This document shows positions 7,379 through 15,126 of a DNA stretch of 64,000 nucleotides, in pieces. The stretch is from Treponema sp. (GTDB lineage Bacteria > Spirochaetota > Spirochaetia > Treponematales > Treponemataceae). A program made the position numbers and the translations under genes. The DNA is taken from contig JAGAZB010000005.1 of assembly GCA_017940255.1 (NCBI GenBank), positions 124,001 through 188,000 on the forward strand, given 5' to 3'. The stretch's first letter is position 1. Each line of letters starts with the position of its first letter. The notes under the pieces were generated by a model. The model searched no databases, was not told where the DNA came from, and saw only the letters and a list, made by a program, of their open reading frames with translations.

Positions 7379-8974
7379 CTAGGCGCAGGCTTTTTCCAGC
7401 AGTTCTATCAGGTCCGCAAAATGCTTGCGGACTGTTTTTTTGTGGGAATCCTGTATAAATTCCAGTTCGCTGCGGAAGAGGCGGTCTTTTCCCGAAACCG
7501 GCATATAAAGAATATCGCTTCTGGTGTAGTAGTGTTCAATGCAACCCCGCGGGAGAATGTAAACCCGGGCTGCTTCCATTGCTGCCAGAATAAAGGCTGC
7601 AAGATTCCGTATTTTTGTGATGTTTGATGCTGTTTTTTTAGGTAAGGCACTTTCTATAAAGTTTCCAAGCCGGTTTATACCTTGCAAAATTACAGTTTTA
7701 TAAGTATCAACGGCATCGGCATTGTCGTGTTTTTCCTGCAGAGAATCCAGTTTGGAAATAAAAAGTTTAAAATCATCTAAATATGGCTTATTTTGTTTGC
7801 TGGAAAGAATCCCATACATTTTCTTTTGGAAAGAATCCTGCCTGATTTCCTGGGAAGTTTCTACAAGAAGCCGTTCCAGTTTATAAATCAGTTTTTCAAG
7901 CTTTATATCCTGCTGTAATTCCTTGCCCGTGAAAATGGATTCGTAAAAGGCCTGCTGTCTTTCCCTCTGTTTTTCCATCCAGCTGATTACCCTCTGGTCT
8001 TTGCAGGCAACATCCCTCAGTTTTCCCGAAAAAAGAGAGTCCAGGTCGGTGATAATGCGGCTGTTTGTTCCAAGCAGGGCGCAAACCTTGCAGAAAACGC
8101 CCAGTTCGTCTTTTCCGCCTACGTCTATAATTCCAGTGCCGGCTGCTTTGTAGTCATCTTCAATAAATGGCAGCAGGTTAGTAAAAATCTGCTGGTCTGT
8201 GTAGCCTTCCACGAAAATCTGGTTATCGGAAAAGAAAAACTGCTTGTGGTAAGTATTGAAGCGGGGCAGAAAGCGGCGGAAAAGGGCGTCGTCTTCTTCG
8301 GAAAGTTCTTCTATACTGGTTGGCACCTGGTTTATGTGGCAGGCAATTACGCCGGTCAGGTCTTCGGGAGTGCGAAGGTCAATAAAGAAAGGGGAGTGAG
8401 AAATCAGAAAAAAAACACGGCGACTTGTGTGCTGCACTTCCTTGCGGATTTCGTTTATAAAAAATGTCTGAAACTGGGGGTGCAGGTGGAGTTCCGGTTC
8501 GTCAAAGAAAATACATTCACCTGCGGCACCGGCTTCTCCGAGTTTTGAATAAAGACTAACCAGCAGAGAAATAATTTCACGCAGACCGTGACATTCAACC
8601 TGCTCAAGCATGTATTCCACATTCCAGGCCTTGTTTTCTACAATCGGAATTAGTGTACCATCATAATCTTCAATAAATTTTATGGATTTTCCGAACATGC
8701 TGGAAAGTACGCGTTCAATTTTTGTGCGGACTTTTTCGTTGTTGCGCAGAATATCCATCTGTTCCAGCTGCTCTTTGTAATCTTCACGTTCAGATTTAAT
8801 AAAACGCACGGAATAACCCGCTTCTTCAAACTGGGCAGAAAGCTTGTGCGCCAGCAGAGTTTTTCCGCTGCCGTTGGGCCCTACAATCAGGTTTATTTGA
8901 GACCAGTTTGATTTTTTGAATACGGCTTTTCCCCACAAAAAAGGAATCTTCACCCGCGTTTCTACTTCAAGCAT
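7379..8974 (-). CDS. OLD-like AAA ATPase with TOPRIM domain
   Basis: A 531-residue protein with an ABC-type ATPase half and a TOPRIM-like half. Walker A is GPNGSGKT (about 32-39) and Walker B is ECIFFDEPELHLHP (near 163-176), followed by LISHSPFF. The TOPRIM segment has IFVEGYTDQQIF (about 252-263) and ITDLDSL (about 298-304). This is the layout of overcoming-lysogenization-defect (OLD) nucleases, several of which act in phage defence or repair. No UvrD-like GajB partner is adjacent, so it looks like a solitary class 1 type. TATAAT lies 6 nt before the start and no Shine-Dalgarno is seen, suggesting a leaderless message. Confidence 0.82.
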   Translation of the reverse strand: MLEVETRVKIPFLWGKAVFKKSNWSQINLIVGPNGSGKTLLAHKLSAQFEEAGYSVRFIKSEREDYKEQLEQMDILRNNEKVRTKIERVLSSMFGKSIKFIEDYDGTLIPIVENKAWNVEYMLEQVECHGLREIISLLVSLYSKLGEAGAAGECIFFDEPELHLHPQFQTFFINEIRKEVQHTSRRVFFLISHSPFFIDLRTPEDLTGVIACHINQVPTSIEELSEEDDALFRRFLPRFNTYHKQFFFSDNQIFVEGYTDQQIFTNLLPFIEDDYKAAGTGIIDVGGKDELGVFCKVCALLGTNSRIITDLDSLFSGKLRDVACKDQRVISWMEKQRERQQAFYESIFTGKELQQDIKLEKLIYKLERLLVETSQEIRQDSFQKKMYGILSSKQNKPYLDDFKLFISKLDSLQEKHDNADAVDTYKTVILQGINRLGNFIESALPKKTASNITKIRNLAAFILAAMEAARVYILPRGCIEHYYTRSDILYMPVSGKDRLFRSELEFIQDSHKKTVRKHFADLIELLEKACA

Positions 8975-9062
8975 GGGTATATTATATCATGGAAATAGTA
9001 TGTGCGCATAATAATTTCGGTTTTTACTTTGCCAGGTGGAATGCGGAATAAATAGACCTTGT

Positions 9063-9237
9063 CAGAAAAACACAAGTGCTTCCGCTATAGTGTTCACAAA
9101 AATGCAGGTCTTCGCGTTTTTATGAAAGAAATCTGCGGTTTTGCAGGCAAAATCCTCGATTTCTTTTTATGCCAGTCGGCAAATACGCTCACAATGCATT
9201 TTGTGACCACTTTCGCTGCAGCACTTGTGTTTTTCTG
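9063..9237. repeat. Nested long-hairpin element B (divergent promoter region)
   Basis: This lies in the 360-bp gap between the divergent OLD-like and radical SAM genes. Outer arms CAGAAAAACACAAGTGCT (9063-9080) and its exact complement (9220-9237) enclose a near-perfect pair around TTCACAAAATGCA, then AAAGAAATC/GATTTCTTT (9125-9133 with 9158-9166) and a tip TTTTGC-AG-GCAAAA. It shares TTCGCGTTTTT, CAGGCAAA and a CAGTCGsCAAATACGC word with element A. The remainder of the gap holds only the two start-proximal promoters. Confidence 0.9.
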
Positions 9238-9322
9238 GCGTAAAGAATAAAAAAGTTCATTCCAGCTTGCAATAATGCCTACACAATAATTCCTCTATCC
9301 TGACCATATAAAAGGATTATGA

Positions 9323-9328
9323 TATAAT
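9323..9328 (+). promoter_or_regulatory. -10 box of the radical SAM gene
   Basis: TATAAT is 7 nt before the ATG at 9336 and there is no Shine-Dalgarno in between. Confidence 0.5.
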
Positions 9329-9335
9329 AAATATA

Positions 9336-11660
9336 ATGAAGACGATTATTATTACCCCGCCGGTTGTTCAGTTTAATTCTCCTTATCCTTCGGGCGCCTA
9401 CCTTAAGGCTTTTTTTACGCACGCCGAAGGTGGCGGCCAGAGTGCAGACCATGTTCGCTGGTATGATTTAAACATTGAACTTTTTTATTCAGTTTTCTCT
9501 GCAGAAGGCTTGTGCCGCCTTTTTGAACTTTCTGAAAAAAATGCCCTGCGCCTCGCAGACCAGGCAGAAGCAAAGGGGGACGACGACACAGCCTTTAATC
9601 TGCGCCGTTATATTTCGCAAAAAGACGCCTGGATTTCCTGGATAGATTTTATTACCGCGGTGCTTGCGGGTGGTGCAGGTTGCGCTGGAACTGGAGCGGG
9701 GTGCGCGGGTGGTGCTGGGGCGCGGCTGGCCTCAGAAGGACTTTCCGGCCGTGAAAAATCCCACCAGTTTTTGTATTCGCCTTTTGCGCCCCGTGGTTCC
9801 CGCATGGAAAACTACCTTGCAGGTCTGGACCACGAGCCCACTGTTGATGATGTGCGTTTTTTGTGCACCTTTGCTCTTGCAGATTTGTCAGATTACATCA
9901 CCGTGGCCTTTGATCCCCAGTTTTCTCTGGTCCGCTATGCCGAAAGCCTTGCCGTAGACACCCGTTCCTTTGCCGATTTTGAAAAAGAAATTGATTCCCC
10001 GATTATGGAGCATTTTTACAAGCCTCTTTTGGAAGATGTTTTTGGTAATTTAGATAAGGAGCTTCCTGCCACCATATGTATCTCTATTCCATTTGCGGGC
10101 ACTTTTTTGCCGGCCCTGTATACAGCCCGCTGGTTTAAGCAGAATTATGGCGACAAGGCCTTTGTCTGCATTGGGGGCGGTTTTGTAAATACAGAGTTGC
10201 GTGAAGCGCGCGACCCGGCCCTTGCAAAATACATAAACGCCATTTCGTATGACAGAGGCTACGGTTCTTATCGCACGTTCCTGTCATTGTCGGGCTTGAC
10301 CGGACAATCTCTTTATAAAATGCGCCTCTTTACCCGCCAGAGCGATGGCTCCATCAGCATACAAGAGCCCCTTTGGAGCGACAGCCAGACCGAAGCCTAC
10401 GAAAATCAGATTACCGCAAAGCTTGTCCCTGACTACTCTGACATTGATTTTTCCCGATATCTTCGCATGTGCGACGACCGCAATGCCATGCACCGCATCT
10501 GGACAGACGGCAGCTGGATAAAAGCCTACCTGGCCCACGGCTGCTACTGGCACAAATGCGCCTTCTGTGATACTTCACTAGATTACGTCTGCGGCTACAA
10601 ACCAACCGACACAGAGGCCCTTTTTAAGGGCTTGCTGCAAACCGCCCGCCAAAAAGGCCTGTACGGCATTCACTTTGTAGACGAAGCCCTGCCGCCTGCA
10701 GCTCTTAGAAAATTTGCACTTTTAAATGCCCGTGAGGGTAATCCCCTTTATTTTTGGGGCAACGTGCGTTTTGAAAAATCCTTTACCAAAGATCTTGCGG
10801 CCTTTCTTTCATACTGTGGGCTTGGAGCAGTTTCTGCCGGAATAGAATCTGCAACTGGCACCGGGCTTGAAGCCATTAACAAGGGAACTGACATAAACTC
10901 AATCACTCAGGCCTGCTGTGCCTTCAAAGAAGCGGGTATTCTTGTTCATGCCTACATGATTTACGGTTTTTGGAACGATACAGCTCAGTCTATAATCGAT
11001 TCTATGGAAACTCTGCGCCAGTTTTTTGCGGCCGGTCTTCTGGATTCTGCCTTCTGGCACAAGTTTGTTCTCACAAGAAACTCTACAGTGTATGCCCAGT
11101 GGCAAAAAGAAGGCAACCTGAACCTGGTAAGCAGTGAAGAGTCTTCTTCTGCCTTTGCCCGCAATAATCTTCATTTTAAGGGAGAAGAAAAGTTTAATAA
11201 ATTTGGTTCTCCTTTGGATTCTGCGGTAAATGCCTGGATGCACGGAGAGCGTTTAGATCAGAATGTTCAGAAGTGGTTTGATTTTCAGGTACCAAAAACA
11301 AGTGTTGCCCGCAATTTTATAGAGACAAAGATTGAAGAATACGAAAAAAAATCATCCTTCCATCTGACTAAAGAAGATTTTGAAAAATCAGACCTTGAAA
11401 AAGGAATTTTCTGGCTGGGGGGAAATCCTGTCAGGACTGCTTCCGAGCTCCGCTGGATTTACCTGCAGGAAGAATGTTATCTATCACTTGAAAGTCTTCC
11501 TAAATCACTTAGTTTAGAGAAAATAATTTCTACACTCAATAAGCTTGCGCCTTCTGCTGAGCCTTGCGAGCGGGAAATGTGCTTAAATCAGATAAAAAAT
11601 GACTCTGCCCTGCAAAAAGTGCTGGGTAAATTACATAACAAGGGGGTAGTAAATGTCTGA
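9336..11660 (+). CDS. B12-binding-type radical SAM protein
   Basis: A 774-residue protein. The N-terminal half begins with a strand and proline pair (IIITPPVVQF) and has a glycine-rich CIGGGFVN segment near 286-293, as in cobalamin-binding radical SAM enzymes. The cluster motif reads C403-X4-C408-X2-C411 (GCYWHKCAFCD), one residue longer than the classical CX3CX2C. A radical SAM barrel follows, including GIESATGTGLEAINKG (about 506-521). A Gly/Ala/Cys low-complexity stretch near residues 109-130 and a palindromic repeat at 10286-10308 (peptide SLSGLTGQS) look like insertions. The substrate is unknown. The 3' end overlaps the DUF3990 gene by 8 nt. Confidence 0.85.
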   Translation: MKTIIITPPVVQFNSPYPSGAYLKAFFTHAEGGGQSADHVRWYDLNIELFYSVFSAEGLCRLFELSEKNALRLADQAEAKGDDDTAFNLRRYISQKDAWISWIDFITAVLAGGAGCAGTGAGCAGGAGARLASEGLSGREKSHQFLYSPFAPRGSRMENYLAGLDHEPTVDDVRFLCTFALADLSDYITVAFDPQFSLVRYAESLAVDTRSFADFEKEIDSPIMEHFYKPLLEDVFGNLDKELPATICISIPFAGTFLPALYTARWFKQNYGDKAFVCIGGGFVNTELREARDPALAKYINAISYDRGYGSYRTFLSLSGLTGQSLYKMRLFTRQSDGSISIQEPLWSDSQTEAYENQITAKLVPDYSDIDFSRYLRMCDDRNAMHRIWTDGSWIKAYLAHGCYWHKCAFCDTSLDYVCGYKPTDTEALFKGLLQTARQKGLYGIHFVDEALPPAALRKFALLNAREGNPLYFWGNVRFEKSFTKDLAAFLSYCGLGAVSAGIESATGTGLEAINKGTDINSITQACCAFKEAGILVHAYMIYGFWNDTAQSIIDSMETLRQFFAAGLLDSAFWHKFVLTRNSTVYAQWQKEGNLNLVSSEESSSAFARNNLHFKGEEKFNKFGSPLDSAVNAWMHGERLDQNVQKWFDFQVPKTSVARNFIETKIEEYEKKSSFHLTKEDFEKSDLEKGIFWLGGNPVRTASELRWIYLQEECYLSLESLPKSLSLEKIISTLNKLAPSAEPCEREMCLNQIKNDSALQKVLGKLHNKGVVNV
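10286..10308. repeat. Palindromic repeat copy 1, in frame in the radical SAM gene
   Basis: ATTGTCGGG and CCGGACAAT flank a CTTGA loop. The same palindrome occurs at 22220-22242 (between genes) and 28084-28106 (inside the ABC-F gene). Here it encodes part of SLSGLTGQS. Confidence 0.75.
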
Positions 11661-12219
11661 ACTGCAGCTTTTTCACATGGGTTTTCAGATTATAAAGGAA
11701 CCTGATATTAAAAGGGGCCGGTCTAATGCAGATTTCGGCCAGGGCTTTTATCTTTCTGATAACGAGGAGTTTTCAAAACGCTGGGCCAGAAAGAGAAAAG
11801 ACATGATTCCTTATTTGAATAAATATCTTTTGAATACAGATAGCTTAAAAATAAAAACTTTTGAGCGGGATATGGAATGGTACGACTACATTTTTTCCAA
11901 CCGCTTAGGTAAAAGAGACAGTCTTTCTGAATATGATGTGATTATCGGGCCTATTGCAAATGATACTCTCTACGATACTCTTGGACTTCTTACAAGCGGT
12001 ATGCTGAAGAAATCACAGGCACTGGAAGTTTTACAGATTGGGAAACAGTACAATCAGATTGTAATAAAAAGCCAAAAAGCACTGCAAGCTCTTAAGTTTC
12101 TTGAGGCACTAGAAATATCTGATGAAGAAATTGGAAAATATCAGGCTTTTAGAAAAAAGGAAGAAAGTGAATTCCAGACTCAGTTTGCAAGGATTATCGG
12201 TGAACTGAATCTGGATTAG
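11653..12219 (+). CDS. DUF3990 (ADP-ribosyltransferase-like) protein
   Basis: A 188-residue soluble protein starting at ATG 11653, preceded by AAGGGGG inside the upstream gene. The N-terminal LFHMGFQII and DFGQGFYLSDN (about 27-37) match the DUF3990 pattern, a family placed near the ADP-ribosyltransferase fold on the basis of H..Y-type motifs. The function is not established, and family members are often found in toxin-like or accessory loci. Overlap with the radical SAM gene implies co-expression. The usual small partner genes that sometimes accompany DUF3990 are not seen here. Confidence 0.75.
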   Translation: MSELQLFHMGFQIIKEPDIKRGRSNADFGQGFYLSDNEEFSKRWARKRKDMIPYLNKYLLNTDSLKIKTFERDMEWYDYIFSNRLGKRDSLSEYDVIIGPIANDTLYDTLGLLTSGMLKKSQALEVLQIGKQYNQIVIKSQKALQALKFLEALEISDEEIGKYQAFRKKEESEFQTQFARIIGELNLD

Positions 12220-12239
12220 AACTTGTATAAATCAGAAAG

Positions 12240-13526
12240 TTAGTCTGTAATTTCTACCTTCTGGATATGGGCACCAAGGCTTTGCAGCTGGGCAACTAAA
12301 TCTTCGTAACCGCGTTCAATCTGGTAAACATTGCTGATTCGGCTGGTTCCGTGGGCACACATGGCGGCAATTACCATTGCCATACCGGCGCGGATATCTG
12401 GAGAAACCAGATGGTCGCCGTGCAGCATGCTAGGTCCGCAGACTACGGCACGGTGAGGATCACACAATGTGATTTTTGCTCCCATAGAAATCAGTTTATC
12501 TACAAAGAACATTCGGCTTTCGAACATCTTTTCAAAAATGAGGACTGTACCATCAACCTGGGTTGCAGTTACCGTCATAATAGAAGTAAGGTCGGCTGGG
12601 AATCCAGGCCAAGGCATATCGTCAATTTTTGGAATTGCGTTTCCTAAATCATCATTAACTTTAAGATTCTGGGTATTTGGAACTGTAAGCTCGTCTCCCT
12701 GAATGCTCCAGGTAATTCCAAGCTTTGCAAAAGAGTATTTAAGCGGGCGCATTTCTTCTGCGCGAACACCTTTGATTGTAATTTTTCCTTTTGTTGCGGC
12801 GGCCATTCCAATATAAGAGCCAATTTCAATGTAGTCAGGTCCGATTGTAAATTCACAGCCATGTAGTTTCTTTACGCCGCTAATGCGCAGAATGTTACTT
12901 CCAATTCCGCTTATTTTGGCACCCATTTCTACCAGCATTTTACAGATGTCCTGAACGTGTGGTTCGCTGGCGCAGTTCTGCAAAATTGTTTCGCCTTCAG
13001 ATAGGGCTGCGGCCATTACGGCATTTTCTGTTGCTGTTACAGATGCTTCGTCCAAAAAGATGTCGGCTCCTACAAGTTTTGTTGCAGAAAATTCAAAACG
13101 GCCGTTTACATGAATGTTTGCGCCAAGTGCCTTAAGGGCTAAAAAGTGAGTGTCCACACGGCGGCGGCCAATTACGTCTCCTCCTGGTGGTGTCATCTGG
13201 CACTTTCCCTTGCTTGCCAAAAGAGGGCCTGCAAAAACAATAGAACCGCGTACCTTTTTAGTAAGCTCTGGTGGCAGTTCTGTTGTTTTAATATCATCAC
13301 ACTGGATTTTCCAGTTGTGTTTACTCAGTTTTTCAACCTTTGCACCCAGAGACTTTAAAATTTCAAACATTACGTTTGTGTCCTGAATCTCCGGGATATT
13401 ATGAAGAATAACAGGTTCGTCTGTTAAAAGTGATGCTGCGATACATGGAAGTGCTGCATTTTTGTTTCCGCTTGCTGTAACTGTTCCCTGAATTGGATAC
13501 CCACCCTCAATTACATATTCATGCAT
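12240..13526 (-). CDS. murA: UDP-N-acetylglucosamine 1-carboxyvinyltransferase, Asp variant
   Basis: A 428-residue, full-length MurA, which transfers enolpyruvate from PEP to UDP-GlcNAc as the first committed step of peptidoglycan synthesis. Family marks include the SGNKNAALP loop (19-27) and RGSIVFAGPLLA near 93-104. The catalytic loop reads PPGGDVIGRRRVD, with Asp117 where E. coli has Cys115; the codon is GAC. Cys-to-Asp MurAs are active but insensitive to fosfomycin, as known in Mycobacterium, Chlamydia and Borrelia. It lies downstream of pepT on the same strand, separated by a hairpin element. Confidence 0.96.
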   Translation of the reverse strand: MHEYVIEGGYPIQGTVTASGNKNAALPCIAASLLTDEPVILHNIPEIQDTNVMFEILKSLGAKVEKLSKHNWKIQCDDIKTTELPPELTKKVRGSIVFAGPLLASKGKCQMTPPGGDVIGRRRVDTHFLALKALGANIHVNGRFEFSATKLVGADIFLDEASVTATENAVMAAALSEGETILQNCASEPHVQDICKMLVEMGAKISGIGSNILRISGVKKLHGCEFTIGPDYIEIGSYIGMAAATKGKITIKGVRAEEMRPLKYSFAKLGITWSIQGDELTVPNTQNLKVNDDLGNAIPKIDDMPWPGFPADLTSIMTVTATQVDGTVLIFEKMFESRMFFVDKLISMGAKITLCDPHRAVVCGPSMLHGDHLVSPDIRAGMAMVIAAMCAHGTSRISNVYQIERGYEDLVAQLQSLGAHIQKVEITD

Positions 13527-13564
13527 AAGATTTCTCCAAAATTATTCAGAAAAATTCGCCTTTC

Positions 13565-13690
13565 TGTGACTTTTGATGCTTCCGCGTCGCTACCCATTCA
13601 GGCTCGTAGTTGAGCCTGTAAGGAATTGGATATCTTGCAGGCTCAAAACGGCCTGCCTGGGCAGCTTCCGCTCGCGCATCAAAACTCACA
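13565..13690. repeat. Nested hairpin element C (between pepT and murA)
   Basis: Outer arms TGTGACTTTTGATGC (13565-13579) and GCATCAAAACTCACA (13676-13690) pair with one mismatch. Inside lie CAGGCTC/GAGCCTG (13599-13605 with 13612-13618) and GC-rich CGCG and CGCTCGCG interruptions. No T-run follows on the pepT strand, so it is not a standard intrinsic terminator. The 200-bp gap holds little else. Confidence 0.75.
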
Positions 13691-13730
13691 ATTTGACCTT
13701 TTGGTTTCTGTATAATTTTATATAATTATA

Positions 13731-14924
13731 TTACTTCCCAGATAGAAGATTTATTAGTACATCGGCAGCTTTTGCGCATTGGTTTAGAGAAAGCCATTCG
13801 TTTCGGGAATGAAATTCGTGGGCGCCGGTGAAAATGTTTGGAGTTGGAATGCCAAGTTCTGTGAGGCGGGAACCGTCTGTTCCTCCTCGGATTGGCTGTT
13901 CGCGAACCTGAACTCCGCTTTCTGCAAAGGCGCGGCGTAAGCGTTCCATAACCTCCGGATGCTCATCCAGCTTTGCCTTCATATTCAGATACTGCTGCTT
14001 GAATGTAACTTCGGCTTTTCCCCCAAAGTCTGAAGTTACAGAGTCTGCAATAGTCTGAATAAAGTTCTTCTGTTTTTCAATTTCTTCTATAGTGAATGCT
14101 CTGAGCAAAAGTTCTACGTTTGCACTTTCTATGCTGCCAGAAATTTCCATTGGGGCAATAAAGCCTTCGTAGCCTTCTGTTGTTTCCGGGGCAGAATCTC
14201 GCGGCAGGCGGGCAACAAAATTAGAAGCCAGACTTGCGGCATTTACCATTCCGTCTTTTTTTGCACTTCCCGTGTGGCAGGCCTTTCCTGTAAATTTTAC
14301 CTGACCTGCCCAGGCGTTAAAACATTCGCTTTCAAGTTCACCTTCGTCGCCGCCGTCTACAGTTACTGCAAAATCAGCTTTAAGAATATTCAAAGGCACC
14401 TTGTCCATTCCGTGACCTGTTTCTTCATCAGGACTGAACATTACTTCAATTGGGCCGTGAGGAATGTCTTCGTAGTGCCTCTGCAGATAGTCCAGTGCAC
14501 ACATAATTGCAGTCACACCAGCCTTGTCATCAGCTCCAAGAAGGGTAGTGCCATCAGATTTTACAATTGTGTCACCGTCTTTGATTGTGATTACAGGCTT
14601 AACATCCTTTCCGGTAACTTCATCTACAGTATCCATGTGTGCCATCAAAAGAATGGTAGGATACTTTTTGCGTTCTTCGGCATCTTCAATATTTGAATCA
14701 ATTTTTGCAACGACATAACAAAAATCAGTAAGATATACGTTGCGGGTTCCAAGGTTTCGCAGTTCCTTAACCAGAATCTTTGCAAAATCCCACTGGCGCT
14801 CTGTGCTTGGGAAAACTCCCTGGTCGGCAGCTTTTCCGTCACTTTCTGACCAGATTTTTACATAGCGGCAAAAGCGCTCCAGCATTTTATTTTTTTCGTC
14901 TTCGTTATTGTAAATATAATTCAT
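13731..14924 (-). CDS. pepT: Peptidase T (tripeptide aminopeptidase)
   Basis: A 397-residue zinc exopeptidase of the M20 family that removes N-terminal residues from tripeptides in the cytoplasm. The start at 14924 is chosen for the AAGGTG site 7 nt upstream; an in-frame GTG further up lacks one. Motifs include LMAHMDTVDE (first metal His and Asp), LLGADDKAGVTAI, PDEETGHGMDKV (catalytic Glu) and VDGGDEGELE. The C-terminal HEFHSRNEW supplies the last metal His. The PepT subtype is supported by its length and by the DGGDEGELE segment. Confidence 0.93.
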   Translation of the reverse strand: MNYIYNNEDEKNKMLERFCRYVKIWSESDGKAADQGVFPSTERQWDFAKILVKELRNLGTRNVYLTDFCYVVAKIDSNIEDAEERKKYPTILLMAHMDTVDEVTGKDVKPVITIKDGDTIVKSDGTTLLGADDKAGVTAIMCALDYLQRHYEDIPHGPIEVMFSPDEETGHGMDKVPLNILKADFAVTVDGGDEGELESECFNAWAGQVKFTGKACHTGSAKKDGMVNAASLASNFVARLPRDSAPETTEGYEGFIAPMEISGSIESANVELLLRAFTIEEIEKQKNFIQTIADSVTSDFGGKAEVTFKQQYLNMKAKLDEHPEVMERLRRAFAESGVQVREQPIRGGTDGSRLTELGIPTPNIFTGAHEFHSRNEWLSLNQCAKAADVLINLLSGK

Positions 14925-14984
14925 AGCATTACACCTTACCACTTTTAATCGTTTTCGTCAGTAATAGAAAAAAAAATGAAAAAT

Positions 14985-14994
14985 AAAACGTTTT
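14985..14994. promoter_or_regulatory. Possible upstream auxiliary operator
   Basis: AAAACGTTTT is a perfect palindrome with the same central ACGT as the downstream operators, 15 bp upstream of the -35 box. It may be a second binding site for the LacI-type regulator. Confidence 0.3.
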
Positions 14995-15009
14995 AATAAA
15001 AAAATAAAT

Positions 15010-15038
15010 TTGACAGATGAAAATTCTGGGCATATACT
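15010..15038 (+). promoter_or_regulatory. Promoter of the sugar-uptake operon
   Basis: A consensus TTGACA -35 box (15010-15015), a 17-bp spacer and a TATACT -10 box (15033-15038) predict a strong sigma-70 type promoter starting near 15045. Confidence 0.8.
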
Positions 15039-15051
15039 ATAACTAAAGATT

Positions 15052-15075
15052 GGAAACGTTCCCAGAAACGTTTCC
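15052..15075. promoter_or_regulatory. Tandem LacI-family operators
   Basis: GGAAACGTTCCC (15052-15063) and AGAAACGTTTCC (15064-15075) are two adjacent near-copies of the palindrome GGAAACGTTTCC, a typical LacI/CcpA-like operator. They lie just after the predicted transcription start. The regulator at 18243-19244 in the same operon is the obvious candidate ligand-responsive repressor. Confidence 0.75.
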
Positions 15076-15126
15076 AACATCGTAAAACTACCATAATTTT
15101 AAGATATTTTTTCTAGGAGGAAATTA

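Noticed and set aside
9059-9250. A 63-codon open frame between the OLD-like and radical SAM genes
   Set aside because: It coincides with hairpin element B and has no ribosome site or family resemblance.
7379-12219. A full multi-gene defence island (Gabija or similar)
   Set aside because: Only the OLD-like gene has a defence-type architecture; no helicase, methylase, reverse transcriptase or integrase gene is adjacent.
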